Origin: Candidatus Aminicenantota bacterium | GTDB lineage: Bacteria > Acidobacteriota > Aminicenantia > S016-38 | Length of the DNA stretch: 64,000 nucleotides | Reading direction: 5' to 3' | NCBI GenBank assembly: GCA_027068075.1 | Contig: JAMOUJ010000005.1 | Location: forward strand, 650,162 to 714,161 | Shown here: positions 53,957-62,607 of the stretch, piece by piece | Position numbering within the stretch: the first letter of the stretch is position 1 | Layout of the letters: every line of letters starts with the position of its first letter | Translations under genes and position numbers: made by a program | The notes under the pieces: generated by a model | Database searches by the model: none | What the model was told of the DNA's origin: nothing | Seen by the model: the letters and a program-made list of their open reading frames with translations, nothing else

Positions 53957-55219
53957 TTACCGGCCGTAGGAAAGGCCGAAGATGAGGGAGCGATTTTCCC
54001 CGGAGTACCCTCCGAAGAGGGCGAGGTTCCTCCGGGCCACTCCGAAGAGCAGCCTCCACTTCCAGTGGCGGGGTTGATAAACCTCTCCACCCAGGAAAAA
54101 GCCCTTTTGGAGGTTTATTCTGGTCCTGAACCCGAATTCTCCCTCTATCATCCCTGCCCCCAAGGAGAGATTTCGCCACCTTCTTCCGAAAACAAGGTCG
54201 TAGGTGGTGGTTTCGGGGAGCCTCACGAGGGAAAGGTTCATCCAGTCCTGGCCGGAGGATAATTCCACCCCCGCCTTTCCCAGCCCCTCGGAGGAATAGA
54301 AAAGATACGGGCTTACCGAGGGGGAATTTTCCATGGTGCGGTTTATTTTCCTCAGAGTTCGGGAGGTTTCCTTAACGATTTCTTTTGTCTCCCGGTATAT
54401 TTCCTCATCCTTGAGAAGTTTACCCAGGGAGCCCTCCCCCACGGCCTGGAGTTCCTCCCTCAATTTTTCGCTGAGGGCGGTGAGGCTGGCCGATATCCTC
54501 TCAAATTCATCCAGGGCCCTTTCCAACCTTTGGGATTTATCACCGAAACGGTGGGCTAACTCCGCCACCTTCCGGGAAGCCCGGGAGAAATCACTGATGG
54601 CCTGTCTTATCTCCCTGATGGTGGCGAGGATTTCCCGGGTGGAGGCGGAGACCACCCTGGAGTTTTCCCTAAGGAGCAGGTCAAGCCTGGTGGTTATCCT
54701 GTCCAGGTTCTTCAGGATGGTGGTGAGGCTGGTTTTTCCCTTCTCCCCGCCGATGACATCGCTGAAGGTTTTGCTCATCTTCTTGACATCCTGGGCTATG
54801 GAATAGAACATGGTTCCCAACTGGTCTATGGAGAGGGGAGGGATCCCCTCTATGGTTTCCCCGGGATTTACGAATTCCTCGCCTTCTCCCGGAAAAATCT
54901 CAATGTACTTCTCACCCATTATTCCCATGGAGGTCACCGCTGCCCGGGAGCCCTTTCTTATCCGGTATTCGTCAAAGATTTTCATCTCCACCAGGGCCCT
55001 CCCCCGGGATAGTTTTATCTCCTTCACATACCCTATCTTTACCCCTGCCAGCCTTACCGGAGCCCTTTCCTCCAGCCCGGCGGTGCTCTGGAAATAAGCC
55101 TTTATCTGGTAGCCCCTGGGCTCAAACAGGGACGAAAGGCTTCCCATTTTTATGAGGAAGTAAACCAGAACCGCCAGGGCGGCCAGAATAAGAAGTCCAA
55201 TTTTCGTTTCTCTACTCAA
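53957..55219 (-). CDS. mlaD: MCE/MlaD-family protein with C-terminal beta-rich extension
   Basis: MlaD binds phospholipids between membranes. The 420-residue protein has one N-terminal helix (6-24), then an MCE domain at about 35-120 (AGLEERAPVRLAGVKIGYVK, GIMGEKYIEIFPGEG). A helical region follows, and from about 310 there is a segment of alternating beta strands (GVELSSGQDWMNLSLVRL, LVFGRRWRNLSLGAGM) that looks like part of a barrel. Classical MlaD is about 180 residues. It is the last gene after mlaE and mlaF, overlapping mlaF by 4 bp. Confidence 0.85.
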   Translation of the reverse strand: MSRETKIGLLILAALAVLVYFLIKMGSLSSLFEPRGYQIKAYFQSTAGLEERAPVRLAGVKIGYVKEIKLSRGRALVEMKIFDEYRIRKGSRAAVTSMGIMGEKYIEIFPGEGEEFVNPGETIEGIPPLSIDQLGTMFYSIAQDVKKMSKTFSDVIGGEKGKTSLTTILKNLDRITTRLDLLLRENSRVVSASTREILATIREIRQAISDFSRASRKVAELAHRFGDKSQRLERALDEFERISASLTALSEKLREELQAVGEGSLGKLLKDEEIYRETKEIVKETSRTLRKINRTMENSPSVSPYLFYSSEGLGKAGVELSSGQDWMNLSLVRLPETTTYDLVFGRRWRNLSLGAGMIEGEFGFRTRINLQKGFFLGGEVYQPRHWKWRLLFGVARRNLALFGGYSGENRSLIFGLSYGR

Positions 55220-55959
55220 TCGGGAATTCCCTCCACAAATTTTTTAACCACCGGATTGGAACATTCCCTGAACTGCTCAGGGGTTCCCATAAACACTATT
55301 CTACCATCGTGGAGCATGGCCAGGGTGGTTCCCACCCGGAAGGCCAGTTTCAGGTCGTGGGTGATTATGAAGGAGGTGGAGCCGATTTCCCGCTTCATCT
55401 TGAGGATCAACATGGCTATGGTGGCGGCCATTATGGGGTCCAGGCCGGTGGTGGGTTCGTCGTAGAATATGACCCTGGGCCTCAGGGCAATGGCCCTGGC
55501 TATGGCCACCCTTTTTTGCATGCCTCCGCTGAGTTGGGAAATCCTGGCCTCCTCAATGCCCTCAAGCCCAACCAGGGAAAGGGATTCCTTCACCCGCTCC
55601 CGGATTTCCTCCTCGGAAAGGCGGGTCATCCTTCTGAGTCCGAAGGCCACATTTTCCCCCACGGATAGGGAATCAAAGAGGGCCGAATGCTGGAAAACCA
55701 CGGCAAATTCGCGCCTTACCTCCTTCCACTCTTCCGGCTCTGCCCTGACGAGGTCCTTTCCCCGATAGATGACCCTGCCGGCCTCCGGCCTCATAAGCCC
55801 CACCATATTTTTCAGTAAGACGCTTTTCCCCACGCCGCTTCTTCCCAGCACTATGAATACCTCCCCCTCCCTGATGGATAGGTCCACTCCCCTGAGCACT
55901 TCCTTTCCCTGGAAGGACTTTTTTAGCCCTTCAACCCTTATCAATATCTCAGCGTCCAT
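55216..55959 (-). CDS. mlaF: Phospholipid-transport ABC ATPase MlaF
   Basis: The 247-residue ATPase has Walker A GRSGVGKS, the signature LSGGMQKR, Walker B VIFYDEPTTGLDP and switch His in THDLK. It powers MlaE/MlaD lipid movement at the inner membrane. It overlaps mlaE by 19 bp. Confidence 0.94.
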   Translation of the reverse strand: MDAEILIRVEGLKKSFQGKEVLRGVDLSIREGEVFIVLGRSGVGKSVLLKNMVGLMRPEAGRVIYRGKDLVRAEPEEWKEVRREFAVVFQHSALFDSLSVGENVAFGLRRMTRLSEEEIRERVKESLSLVGLEGIEEARISQLSGGMQKRVAIARAIALRPRVIFYDEPTTGLDPIMAATIAMLILKMKREIGSTSFIITHDLKLAFRVGTTLAMLHDGRIVFMGTPEQFRECSNPVVKKFVEGIPD

Positions 55960-56696
55960 GGAAGAAGTTTTCCCCAGATGAAGTCCACGATGAGTATGGT
56001 TATGGAGGCGTGAACCACCGCAGAGGTGGTGGCCCTTCCCACCCCCTCGGCTCCGCCTTCGGCCTTCAGTCCTTTGTAACAGCCCACCAGGGCTATTATT
56101 ATTCCGAAACTCAGGGCCTTTATTAGGCCCACGGCTATGTCCCAGGGCTCCATGTACATGAAAAGGTAGTAATCGTAAATCCTGGGATTAACCCCCATGA
56201 GGCCCACCGCCACGGCGTAGGCCCCTATGTGGGCCACCCCGTCTCCGAAAAGAACCAGCACCGGCAGCATCACCGTGGAGGCCACCGTTCGGGGCAGTAC
56301 CAGAAAGGCCACCGGATCTGCGTTGAGGGTGTAGAGGGCGTCTATCTGTTCCGTCACCTTCATGGTTCCCAGTTCCGCCGCCATGGCCGCCCCCACCCTT
56401 CCTGCGATGACTATTCCCGCCAGGACGGGGACCAGTTCCTTGGCCAGGGCCACTCCCACCACCGAGCCCGTGTATTGACCGGCTCCGAAGCGGGAAAACC
56501 CTATGTAAGTGTTGAGGGAAAGGACCATCCCGGCGAAGACGGTGGTCAGGGTCACCACCGGGACGCTCTTCACCCCTATGAGTTCCATCTGGCGAAGTAT
56601 TTCCGCCAGTTCCCCTTCCCCTTTTACGAATTTTCTCAGGGTTTCCCAGCCCAGAAGGGCCACCGCCCCCAGTTCTCTGAGAAACCCGCTAATCAT
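55941..56696 (-). CDS. mlaE: Phospholipid-transport permease MlaE
   Basis: The 251-residue permease has the MlaE/DUF140 block VIAGRVGAAMAAELGTMKVT and VDFIWGKLLPWTLRY near the end, with about five helices. It overlaps alr by 8 bp and forms the MlaEFD core with the two following genes. No mlaA, mlaB or mlaC is in the window. Confidence 0.93.
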   Translation of the reverse strand: MISGFLRELGAVALLGWETLRKFVKGEGELAEILRQMELIGVKSVPVVTLTTVFAGMVLSLNTYIGFSRFGAGQYTGSVVGVALAKELVPVLAGIVIAGRVGAAMAAELGTMKVTEQIDALYTLNADPVAFLVLPRTVASTVMLPVLVLFGDGVAHIGAYAVAVGLMGVNPRIYDYYLFMYMEPWDIAVGLIKALSFGIIIALVGCYKGLKAEGGAEGVGRATTSAVVHASITILIVDFIWGKLLPWTLRY

Positions 56697-57759
56697 GATA
56701 AATCCTTACCACCCGTTCGCTTATTTTACAGAGAATTTCGTAGGGAATGGTATCCGCCACCCGGGCCGTTTCCCATACTTGCTCCTGGGTGGAGAAGAAG
56801 GTAACCTCCTCGTCCTCCCGAACCCCCTCCACTTCGCTAACATCCAGGAGGGTAAGGTCCATGCTCACCTTTCCCACTATGGGCACCTTTTCCCCCCGGA
56901 CCCACATCCAGCCCCTGTTGGAAAGAGACCTGGGGACTCCGTCGTAATAGCCCATGGGGACTGTGGCTATAAGGCTTTTCCTTTGGGTAACGAAGCCACC
57001 TCCGTATCCCAGTGGGGTTCCGGCGGGAACGGTTTTAAGGTTTATTATCCTGGTCCTTACGCTCATGACCATTTTGAAATGGGGGAGTTCCCGGGGAAAG
57101 GGTGGAACCCCGTAAAGGAGTATCCCGGGCCTTACCAGGTCGTGGTGAATTTCGGGATGGAGAAGGAGGCCGGCGGAGTTGGCTATGGATATCATGATCC
57201 CCCTCCTTTTTAAACCCAGGGCCTCGGCGGCGGACATCATCCTGCGGTGTTGTTCTTCCACGGTGGGTTTTCCCTGGCCGTCGGCGGCGGATAGGGTGGT
57301 GAAGGCGGAAACTATCTCCACCCCATCCTCCCACGGAAAACGGGGTTTGTCCCAGGGAAATCCCAGCCTCCCCAGGCCGGTGTCTATTTTAAGGTGGGCC
57401 CTTACGGGTTTCCCGCGCCTCCTCCCCGCTGAGGCCAGCAGTTTCGCCTGTTTTTCGGAAAAGAGGGCTGGTTCCAGGTCGTATTTTAACAGGGCCTCTT
57501 CCTCCCCGGGGTAAAAACCTCCCAGGACGGCAATGGGTTTTTTTATCCCCGCTTTCCGCAGTTCCACGGCCTCCGATACGGTGGCCACCCCGAAGTAGTC
57601 CACCAGGTCCTGGCTTGCCTCCGCCACCCTGGGGGCTCCGTGACCGTAGGCCTGGGCCTTTATTATCCCCATGAGAAGGGGAGCCCTGGATATTTTCCTC
57701 AGATTCCTCAGATTTTCCCTGAGGTTCCCCAGGTTTATGTGGGCCAGGGTGGGTCTCAT
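56689..57759 (-). CDS. alr: Alanine racemase
   Basis: This PLP enzyme supplies D-alanine for peptidoglycan. The 356 residues are full length. The PLP lysine is Lys34 in IIKAQAYGHG; the usual motif is KANAYGHG, so Gln replaces Asn. PGILLYGVPP and TPLGYGGGF cover the cofactor phosphate and catalytic Tyr region. It starts on the base where dnaB ends. Confidence 0.93.
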   Translation of the reverse strand: MRPTLAHINLGNLRENLRNLRKISRAPLLMGIIKAQAYGHGAPRVAEASQDLVDYFGVATVSEAVELRKAGIKKPIAVLGGFYPGEEEALLKYDLEPALFSEKQAKLLASAGRRRGKPVRAHLKIDTGLGRLGFPWDKPRFPWEDGVEIVSAFTTLSAADGQGKPTVEEQHRRMMSAAEALGLKRRGIMISIANSAGLLLHPEIHHDLVRPGILLYGVPPFPRELPHFKMVMSVRTRIINLKTVPAGTPLGYGGGFVTQRKSLIATVPMGYYDGVPRSLSNRGWMWVRGEKVPIVGKVSMDLTLLDVSEVEGVREDEEVTFFSTQEQVWETARVADTIPYEILCKISERVVRIYHD

Positions 57760-59171
57760 TATTCCGTCCTTCTTCTCCTTCTAAACCGGCTTTCCCTTAC
57801 CCTTTCCATGTATTCCCGGTATCTTACCTGGGCTTCCACCTCCAGGTCTACGAATTCCGTGAATTTTTTATCAAAGAAAACCAGGACCGTTATCCCCTGG
57901 GGTCCGCTCCTCTGTTTGGCCACGATAATCTCCGCCACACCCTTGTTGGCCGCGGTGGGTTCCTCGTCGTAGTAGTCGTCCCGGTAAAGAAGGAGGACGG
58001 TGTCGGCGTCCTGCTCCAGGGTGCCGCTTTCCCTCAGATCCGATAGCCTGGGCCTGGGCAGGGCGTGGCGCCGCTCGGGTTCTCTGTTGAGCTGACTCAG
58101 GGCTATGACGGGGACATCCAGGTTCTTGGCCAGTTCCTTGAGGCTGGAGGAGATAACGCTGACCTCCGCCACCCGGTTGTCCCTGGCCCAGGGGACCCTC
58201 ATCAACTGGAGGTAATCCACCACTATAAGGCCCACATTCCGCTCCTTCTTTATTTTCCTGGCCCTGGCCATGAGTTCCGCGGTGGTGAGGCCCGGGGTGG
58301 TGTCCACATAAATGGGGAGTTTCGCCAGTTTTTCCTGGGCCCTTATAAGTTTATCCATGTCTTCCCTGTTTATGTTCCCGCTTCTTATGTCTTCCATGGC
58401 AACCCCGGATTTTATGGAAAGGAGCCTCATTCCCAGTTGGAGCCTTGACATCTCCAGGGAGAAAAAGGCCACGGCCACGGGTTCGGGGTCCTTTTCCCGG
58501 GATCGGGTGGCGGCGTTCAGGGCGATGGTGAGGCCCAGGGCGGTTTTTCCCATGCCGGGCCTTCCAGCGATGATTATGAGTTCCCCCTTGTGGAATCCGG
58601 TGGTCACCCTGTCCAGGTCGCTGAGGCCGGACCTCACCCCGGTGACGAGTCCGGTGTCCTGACGGGCGGCTTCGGCGAACTCCAGGGCTTCGTCCCCGGC
58701 TTCCTCAATGTGGAAGAAGCCCCGGGGGATGTCCCCTGTAATGGAGAGGAGTTTCTCCTCCAGTTCGCTCACCGCCAGGTCGGCACTTTCAAGGTCTGTG
58801 CCTATTTTTTTCTTTATTTTTTCTATTTCTTCTATGATCCGGCGCTTTTTGTAGTCCTCCAGCACCACCTCAATGTACGGGGTGAGGTCCTGCTGAGGGG
58901 CCACGCCGTCCACCAGGGAGGCTATGTATTGGGCTCCACCCACCTTGGAAAGGAGTCCCTTTCTTTTGAGGGCTTCCGTTAGAATTATCAGGTCAAATTC
59001 CCCTCGCCTGGAGAGGTCCTCCATTTCCTTGAGAATTAACCGGTGGGCCTCCAGGTAAAAATGGTCCTGACTGAGGACGGATAAAACCCTATCCAGGTTG
59101 GAATTGTCCAGCAGGATGGCCCCCAGAAGGGCCCTTTCCGCTTCCGGACTGTAGGGGAGGTTTATTGTCAC
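57759..59171 (-). CDS. dnaB: Replicative DNA helicase DnaB
   Basis: The 470-residue helicase has the N-terminal helical domain (PYSPEAERALLGAILLD) and the RecA-like domain with Walker A GRPGMGKTA. VDYLQLMR and LSQLNREPERR follow, then SDLRESGTLEQDADTVLLLY. No intein is inserted. It begins 1 bp after rplI in the ribosomal-protein cluster. Confidence 0.97.
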   Translation of the reverse strand: MTINLPYSPEAERALLGAILLDNSNLDRVLSVLSQDHFYLEAHRLILKEMEDLSRRGEFDLIILTEALKRKGLLSKVGGAQYIASLVDGVAPQQDLTPYIEVVLEDYKKRRIIEEIEKIKKKIGTDLESADLAVSELEEKLLSITGDIPRGFFHIEEAGDEALEFAEAARQDTGLVTGVRSGLSDLDRVTTGFHKGELIIIAGRPGMGKTALGLTIALNAATRSREKDPEPVAVAFFSLEMSRLQLGMRLLSIKSGVAMEDIRSGNINREDMDKLIRAQEKLAKLPIYVDTTPGLTTAELMARARKIKKERNVGLIVVDYLQLMRVPWARDNRVAEVSVISSSLKELAKNLDVPVIALSQLNREPERRHALPRPRLSDLRESGTLEQDADTVLLLYRDDYYDEEPTAANKGVAEIIVAKQRSGPQGITVLVFFDKKFTEFVDLEVEAQVRYREYMERVRESRFRRRRRTE

Positions 59172-59172
59172 A

Positions 59173-59643
59173 TCAACTTTCCCCTTTTTCTTCCTGCTCT
59201 TCTTCCTTCTTCACCACCACCCTGACCCGGGCCTTGACATCGTGGTGGACCCTCACTTCAAAATAGTGGACTCCCAGTCTCTTTATGGGTTCCTCCAGCA
59301 TGATGTCCTTCTTGTCCACTTCAAATCCCTTTTCCCGCAGGGCTTCTGCCAGGTCCTGGGTGGTAACAGAACCGTAAAGGACATCGTTTTCACCGGCTTT
59401 TTTGTAAATCTCCAGTTCCAACTGGGAAAGTTTTTCCGCCAGTTCCTGGGCCGTTCTGGCCTCCTTTTCCCTCTGGCGGAGAAGACGCCTCTTTTCCTCT
59501 TCAATCATCCGGAGGTTTCCCCGGGTTACCGGAAGGGCCAGGCCCCGGGGAATCAGGTAGTTTCTGGCGTATCCGTCCTTTACGGTAACTATATCCCCCT
59601 TCCTTCCCAGCCTTTCCACATCTTCCTTGAGGATGACCTTCAT
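59173..59643 (-). CDS. rplI: 50S ribosomal protein L9
   Basis: The 156-residue protein opens with MKVILKEDVERLGRKGDIVT and GYARNYLIPRGLA, followed by the long helix and C-terminal domain. Its acidic-Gln tail (EEEQEEKGES) is slightly longer than usual. It follows rpsR by 10 bp. Confidence 0.97.
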   Translation of the reverse strand: MKVILKEDVERLGRKGDIVTVKDGYARNYLIPRGLALPVTRGNLRMIEEEKRRLLRQREKEARTAQELAEKLSQLELEIYKKAGENDVLYGSVTTQDLAEALREKGFEVDKKDIMLEEPIKRLGVHYFEVRVHHDVKARVRVVVKKEEEQEEKGES

Positions 59644-59653
59644 CTTTCCCTCC

Positions 59654-59899
59654 TTATCTTACGGTAAAGGGCAGCAGGGCCAGGATTCTTGCCCTTTTTA
59701 TGGCCCTGGTGAGAAGTCTCTGATGGTAGTGGCATGTTCCGGTTACCCTTCTGGGAAGGATTTTTCCGGTCTCGGTGATGTACCTGGAGAGAACCTCTGG
59801 GTTTTTATAGTCAATGTAGGCTACCTTCTCGGCGCAAAACCGGCAGTATTTCTTCCTGGAGGAAAACCTTCTTCCCTGGGATGACCTCTGGTCCCTCAT
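59654..59899 (-). CDS. rpsR: 30S ribosomal protein S18
   Basis: The 81-residue protein has [18 protein letters not shown] and the conserved end [20 protein letters not shown]. Zinc-type cysteines (CRFC, then GTCHYH) are kept, as in some thermophiles. It overlaps rpsF by 4 bp. No ssb lies between them, unlike in many bacteria. Confidence 0.96.
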   Translation of the reverse strand: MRDQRSSQGRRFSSRKKYCRFCAEKVAYIDYKNPEVLSRYITETGKILPRRVTGTCHYHQRLLTRAIKRARILALLPFTVR

Positions 59900-60291
59900 T
59901 CTTCACCTCCTTCTTCCTGGGCCTTCTCCTTTTCTTCCAGTTTGGCCCTCTTTTTTCTCCATTTTTCTTCCAGTTTTCTGGCCTTCTTCAGTTCCTTGTC
60001 CAGGCGAACCGTGAGAAACCTTATGACCCGTTCGTCGTTCCTCATACGCCTTTCCAGTTCCGCCACCGTTCCGGTTCCGCCTTCGGTCTTGTAGCGGAGA
60101 ATCACATAGAAGCCTTCGGTGAACTTCTGAATTTCGTAGGCCAGTTTTCTCTTTCCCATCACCTCCAACTCCACTTCCTTTCCCCCGTTTTTTTCCACTA
60201 TCTCCCGGTAGCGGTCCATGACCGCCTGGGTTTCTTCCTCGGAAAGGTTGGGAGCGATGATGAAGACGGTTTCATACTCCCTTAATTCCAT
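59896..60291 (-). CDS. rpsF: 30S ribosomal protein S6
   Basis: The 131-residue protein starts [12 protein letters not shown]-like ([20 protein letters not shown]) and carries [20 protein letters not shown] Lys/Glu-rich tail extends from about 100. It overlaps the end of pth by 10 bp. Confidence 0.96.
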   Translation of the reverse strand: MELREYETVFIIAPNLSEEETQAVMDRYREIVEKNGGKEVELEVMGKRKLAYEIQKFTEGFYVILRYKTEGGTGTVAELERRMRNDERVIRFLTVRLDKELKKARKLEEKWRKKRAKLEEKEKAQEEGGEE

Positions 60292-60890
60292 GTTTCACCT
60301 CCTTGTGGTTTTTTAGCCCCTTTCTCCTGGAAGGAGCAAGGAGTAAGGCCATTTATTTCGTTCATGGCCCTTTCCCATCCTTTTTCCATTAGAACATCCA
60401 TGGCGGTGCTCGTCCTCTCCAGGGCGCAGAGAAGCGGTTCCCTTTCCTCTTCCCCGAACTCCTGAAGGACGAAGTCCGCCAGTTTGGCCGGTTTGAAGCC
60501 TATGTTTATTCCGATCCTGATTCTGCCGAAGACCGAAGTTCCCATGGCTTCCATCACCGACTCCAGGCCCCGGTGGCCACCGGTTCCTCCCCCCAGTTTG
60601 AGTTTGACGCTTCCCAGGGGCAAGTCTATGTCGTCGTGGATGACCACCAGTTTTTCCCTGTCTTCCCCCCAGAGGGAGAAGGCCTGTTTTACGGCCTTTC
60701 CGCTGAGGTTCATGTATGTTACGGGCTTTACGAGCACGAAATCATCACCCTGAGCGTAAACGAAGGAGTCCCTTCCCAACCACCGCAGGCCTTTCTTCCG
60801 GGCGTATTCCTCCACCGCCATCCATCCGGCGTTGTGCCTGGTGAAGCGGTATTGTCTCCCTGGATTTCCAAGGCCCACGAAAATCCACAC
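60282..60890 (-). CDS. pth: Peptidyl-tRNA hydrolase
   Basis: Pth frees peptides from dropped-off peptidyl-tRNA. The 202 residues include FVGLGNPGRQYRFTRHNAG with catalytic His19, VKPVTYMNLSGKAV and IHDDIDLPLG, and GGTGGHRGLESVM. The C-terminus is a little extended. It overlaps rplY by 1 bp. Confidence 0.96.
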   Translation of the reverse strand: MWIFVGLGNPGRQYRFTRHNAGWMAVEEYARKKGLRWLGRDSFVYAQGDDFVLVKPVTYMNLSGKAVKQAFSLWGEDREKLVVIHDDIDLPLGSVKLKLGGGTGGHRGLESVMEAMGTSVFGRIRIGINIGFKPAKLADFVLQEFGEEEREPLLCALERTSTAMDVLMEKGWERAMNEINGLTPCSFQEKGAKKPQGGETWN

Positions 60891-61579
60891 TACTTCTCCT
60901 CGGCCTCCTTCTTTTCCTCTTCTTTGCCTTCGCCTTCTCCTTCTTCCCCTTCCTTCTTCTTGCCTATAACCTCCGGTTCTTCACCTTCCTCTTCAACTTC
61001 TGCCGCCGCCAGTTCCTCTTCCATCCTTTCCGCTGCCACCAGGGCTATCACGGTTTCCGGATCTTCCAGGATCTCCACGCCCTCCGGCGGGGTTATGTCC
61101 TTGACCTTTATGAAATAGCCCACTTCCAGTCCGGAGATGTCCACCTCTATGGCTTCTGGAATGGCATGAGGTAAGGCCTTTATGTCCAGTTCCCTGGTTT
61201 CAAATTCCAGGACTCCGCCCTTCTTGACGCCCACCGGTTCGCCCACCAGTTTAACGGCCACGGTGACTTCCACGGGCTGGTCCATTCTGATGGCCTGAAA
61301 ATCTATGTGAAGAGGCTCGTAGGTTACGGGGTGAAACTGTATCTCCTTCAATATGGCGTTGTGCTTTTTCCCGTCCACATCCAGTTCCAGAATCATACCC
61401 TTGATGTCGCTTCTGTAGACCTTAGTGGTGAACTCCTTGTGCTCCACATAGAGAAGTTTGCTCTCCTTGAGCCCCTTTCCGTATAGAACTGCTGGTATAA
61501 GGCCCCGGGCTCTGGCCTTCTTCGCTTTTTCCTTGCCCTTTTCCTTTCTGGGTAGGGCCTTAATTGGCAATTTTTCCAT
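60890..61579 (-). CDS. rplY: 50S ribosomal protein L25 (CTC type)
   Basis: The 229-residue protein has the 5S rRNA-binding domain (ARGLIPAVLYGKGLKESKLL, then EIQFHPVTYEPLHIDFQAIR) and the C-terminal CTC domain. It ends in a long Glu/Gly/Lys-rich tail. It lies 10 bp after prs. Confidence 0.95.
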   Translation of the reverse strand: MEKLPIKALPRKEKGKEKAKKARARGLIPAVLYGKGLKESKLLYVEHKEFTTKVYRSDIKGMILELDVDGKKHNAILKEIQFHPVTYEPLHIDFQAIRMDQPVEVTVAVKLVGEPVGVKKGGVLEFETRELDIKALPHAIPEAIEVDISGLEVGYFIKVKDITPPEGVEILEDPETVIALVAAERMEEELAAAEVEEEGEEPEVIGKKKEGEEGEGEGKEEEKKEAEEK

Positions 61580-61589
61580 TTTTCCCTCC

Positions 61590-62522
61590 TCAACGGAAAA
61601 GTTCGCTTATTGACCTTTCCTGATGAACTCTTATGATGGCTTCCCCGATCAGGGGAGCTATGTCCAGAACTTCTATTTTACCACATTCCTGGGCTTCCCT
61701 GGAGAGTTGAATGGTGTTGGTAACCACCAGTTTTTTTATGGGGGAATTTTTTATCCTTTCCACCGCCGGAGGGGACAGGACGGGATGGGTGATGGCGGCG
61801 TAAACCTCCGAGGCTCCGGCCCTGAGGATGGCCTCGGCGGCCTTTACCAGGGTTCCAGCGGTGTCCACTATGTCGTCAATTATAATGGCCCTTTTCCTCT
61901 CCACATCTCCCACCACCTGGATTATTTCCGCCTCGTTGGCCCTCTTTCTCCTTTTGAAGAGTATGGCAAAGGGGGCGGAGAGCCTCTTGGCCATTTCCAT
62001 GGCCCTCTGGGCTCCCCCGGCGTCCGGCGAAATAACCATTATGTCCTTGTGGTTTTTAAAGTAATCTACGAAAAGGGGCAGGGCGGTGAGGTGGTCCACC
62101 GGTATGTAGAAGAACCCCTGAATCTGGCCGGCGTGAAGGTCCACGGTGATGATTCGGGAGGCCCCCATTTTTTCCATGAGGTCCGCCACCACCCTGGCGG
62201 ATATGGGGACCCTGGGTTTGTCCTTTCTGTCCTGGCGGGCGTATCCGAAATACGGGATTACCAGGTTTATTCGTCTGGCCGAGGCCCTGCGCAGCGCATC
62301 GGTGGCCAACAGGGTTTCCATTATGTGGAAGTTGGCGTCCCTGGATGTGGACTGGATGAAGAAAACATCCTTTCCCCGGACATTCTCCCGGATCTGAACA
62401 TAAATTTCACCGTCCTTAAACCTGGTAAGTTCCACCTCTCCCAGGTTTATACCCAGGTTTTCCACCACCTTCCTGGCCAGGGGAAGGTTGGAACTTCCGG
62501 AAAAGACCACGAGGTTTTCCAT
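61590..62522 (-). CDS. prs: Ribose-phosphate pyrophosphokinase
   Basis: Prs makes PRPP for nucleotide, His and Trp synthesis. From ATG 62522 the protein has 310 residues and starts ENLVVFSGSSNLPLARKV. It carries YFGYARQDRKDKPRVPISA, the DLHAGQIQGFF loop and the PRPP loop IIDDIVDTAGTLVKA. A longer in-frame start would run into the tRNA gene. The ATG is only 9 nt after the tRNA-Gln CCA, with leader CAAAAAAAC and no Shine-Dalgarno. Confidence 0.95.
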   Translation of the reverse strand: MENLVVFSGSSNLPLARKVVENLGINLGEVELTRFKDGEIYVQIRENVRGKDVFFIQSTSRDANFHIMETLLATDALRRASARRINLVIPYFGYARQDRKDKPRVPISARVVADLMEKMGASRIITVDLHAGQIQGFFYIPVDHLTALPLFVDYFKNHKDIMVISPDAGGAQRAMEMAKRLSAPFAILFKRRKRANEAEIIQVVGDVERKRAIIIDDIVDTAGTLVKAAEAILRAGASEVYAAITHPVLSPPAVERIKNSPIKKLVVTNTIQLSREAQECGKIEVLDIAPLIGEAIIRVHQERSISELFR

Positions 62523-62531
62523 GTTTTTTTG

Positions 62532-62607
62532 TGGCTGGGGAGGGAGGACTCGAACCTCCAAATGGCGGATCCAAAGTCCGCTGCCTTGCCTGTTTGGCTA
62601 CTCCCCA
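62532..62607 (-). tRNA. trnQ: tRNA-Gln (TTG anticodon), CCA encoded
   Basis: The gene reads on the minus strand from 62607 to 62532 (76 nt). The acceptor TGGGGAG pairs with CTCCCCA, with discriminator G and CCA. The anticodon stem GCGGA/TCCGC encloses loop CTTTGGA, giving anticodon TTG. The T arm is GGAGG-TTCGAGT-CCTCC. Its first 10 nt overlap the last codons and stop of ispE, and prs starts 9 nt after it. The order ispE-tRNA-Gln-prs-rplY-pth is known from other bacteria. Confidence 0.95.
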
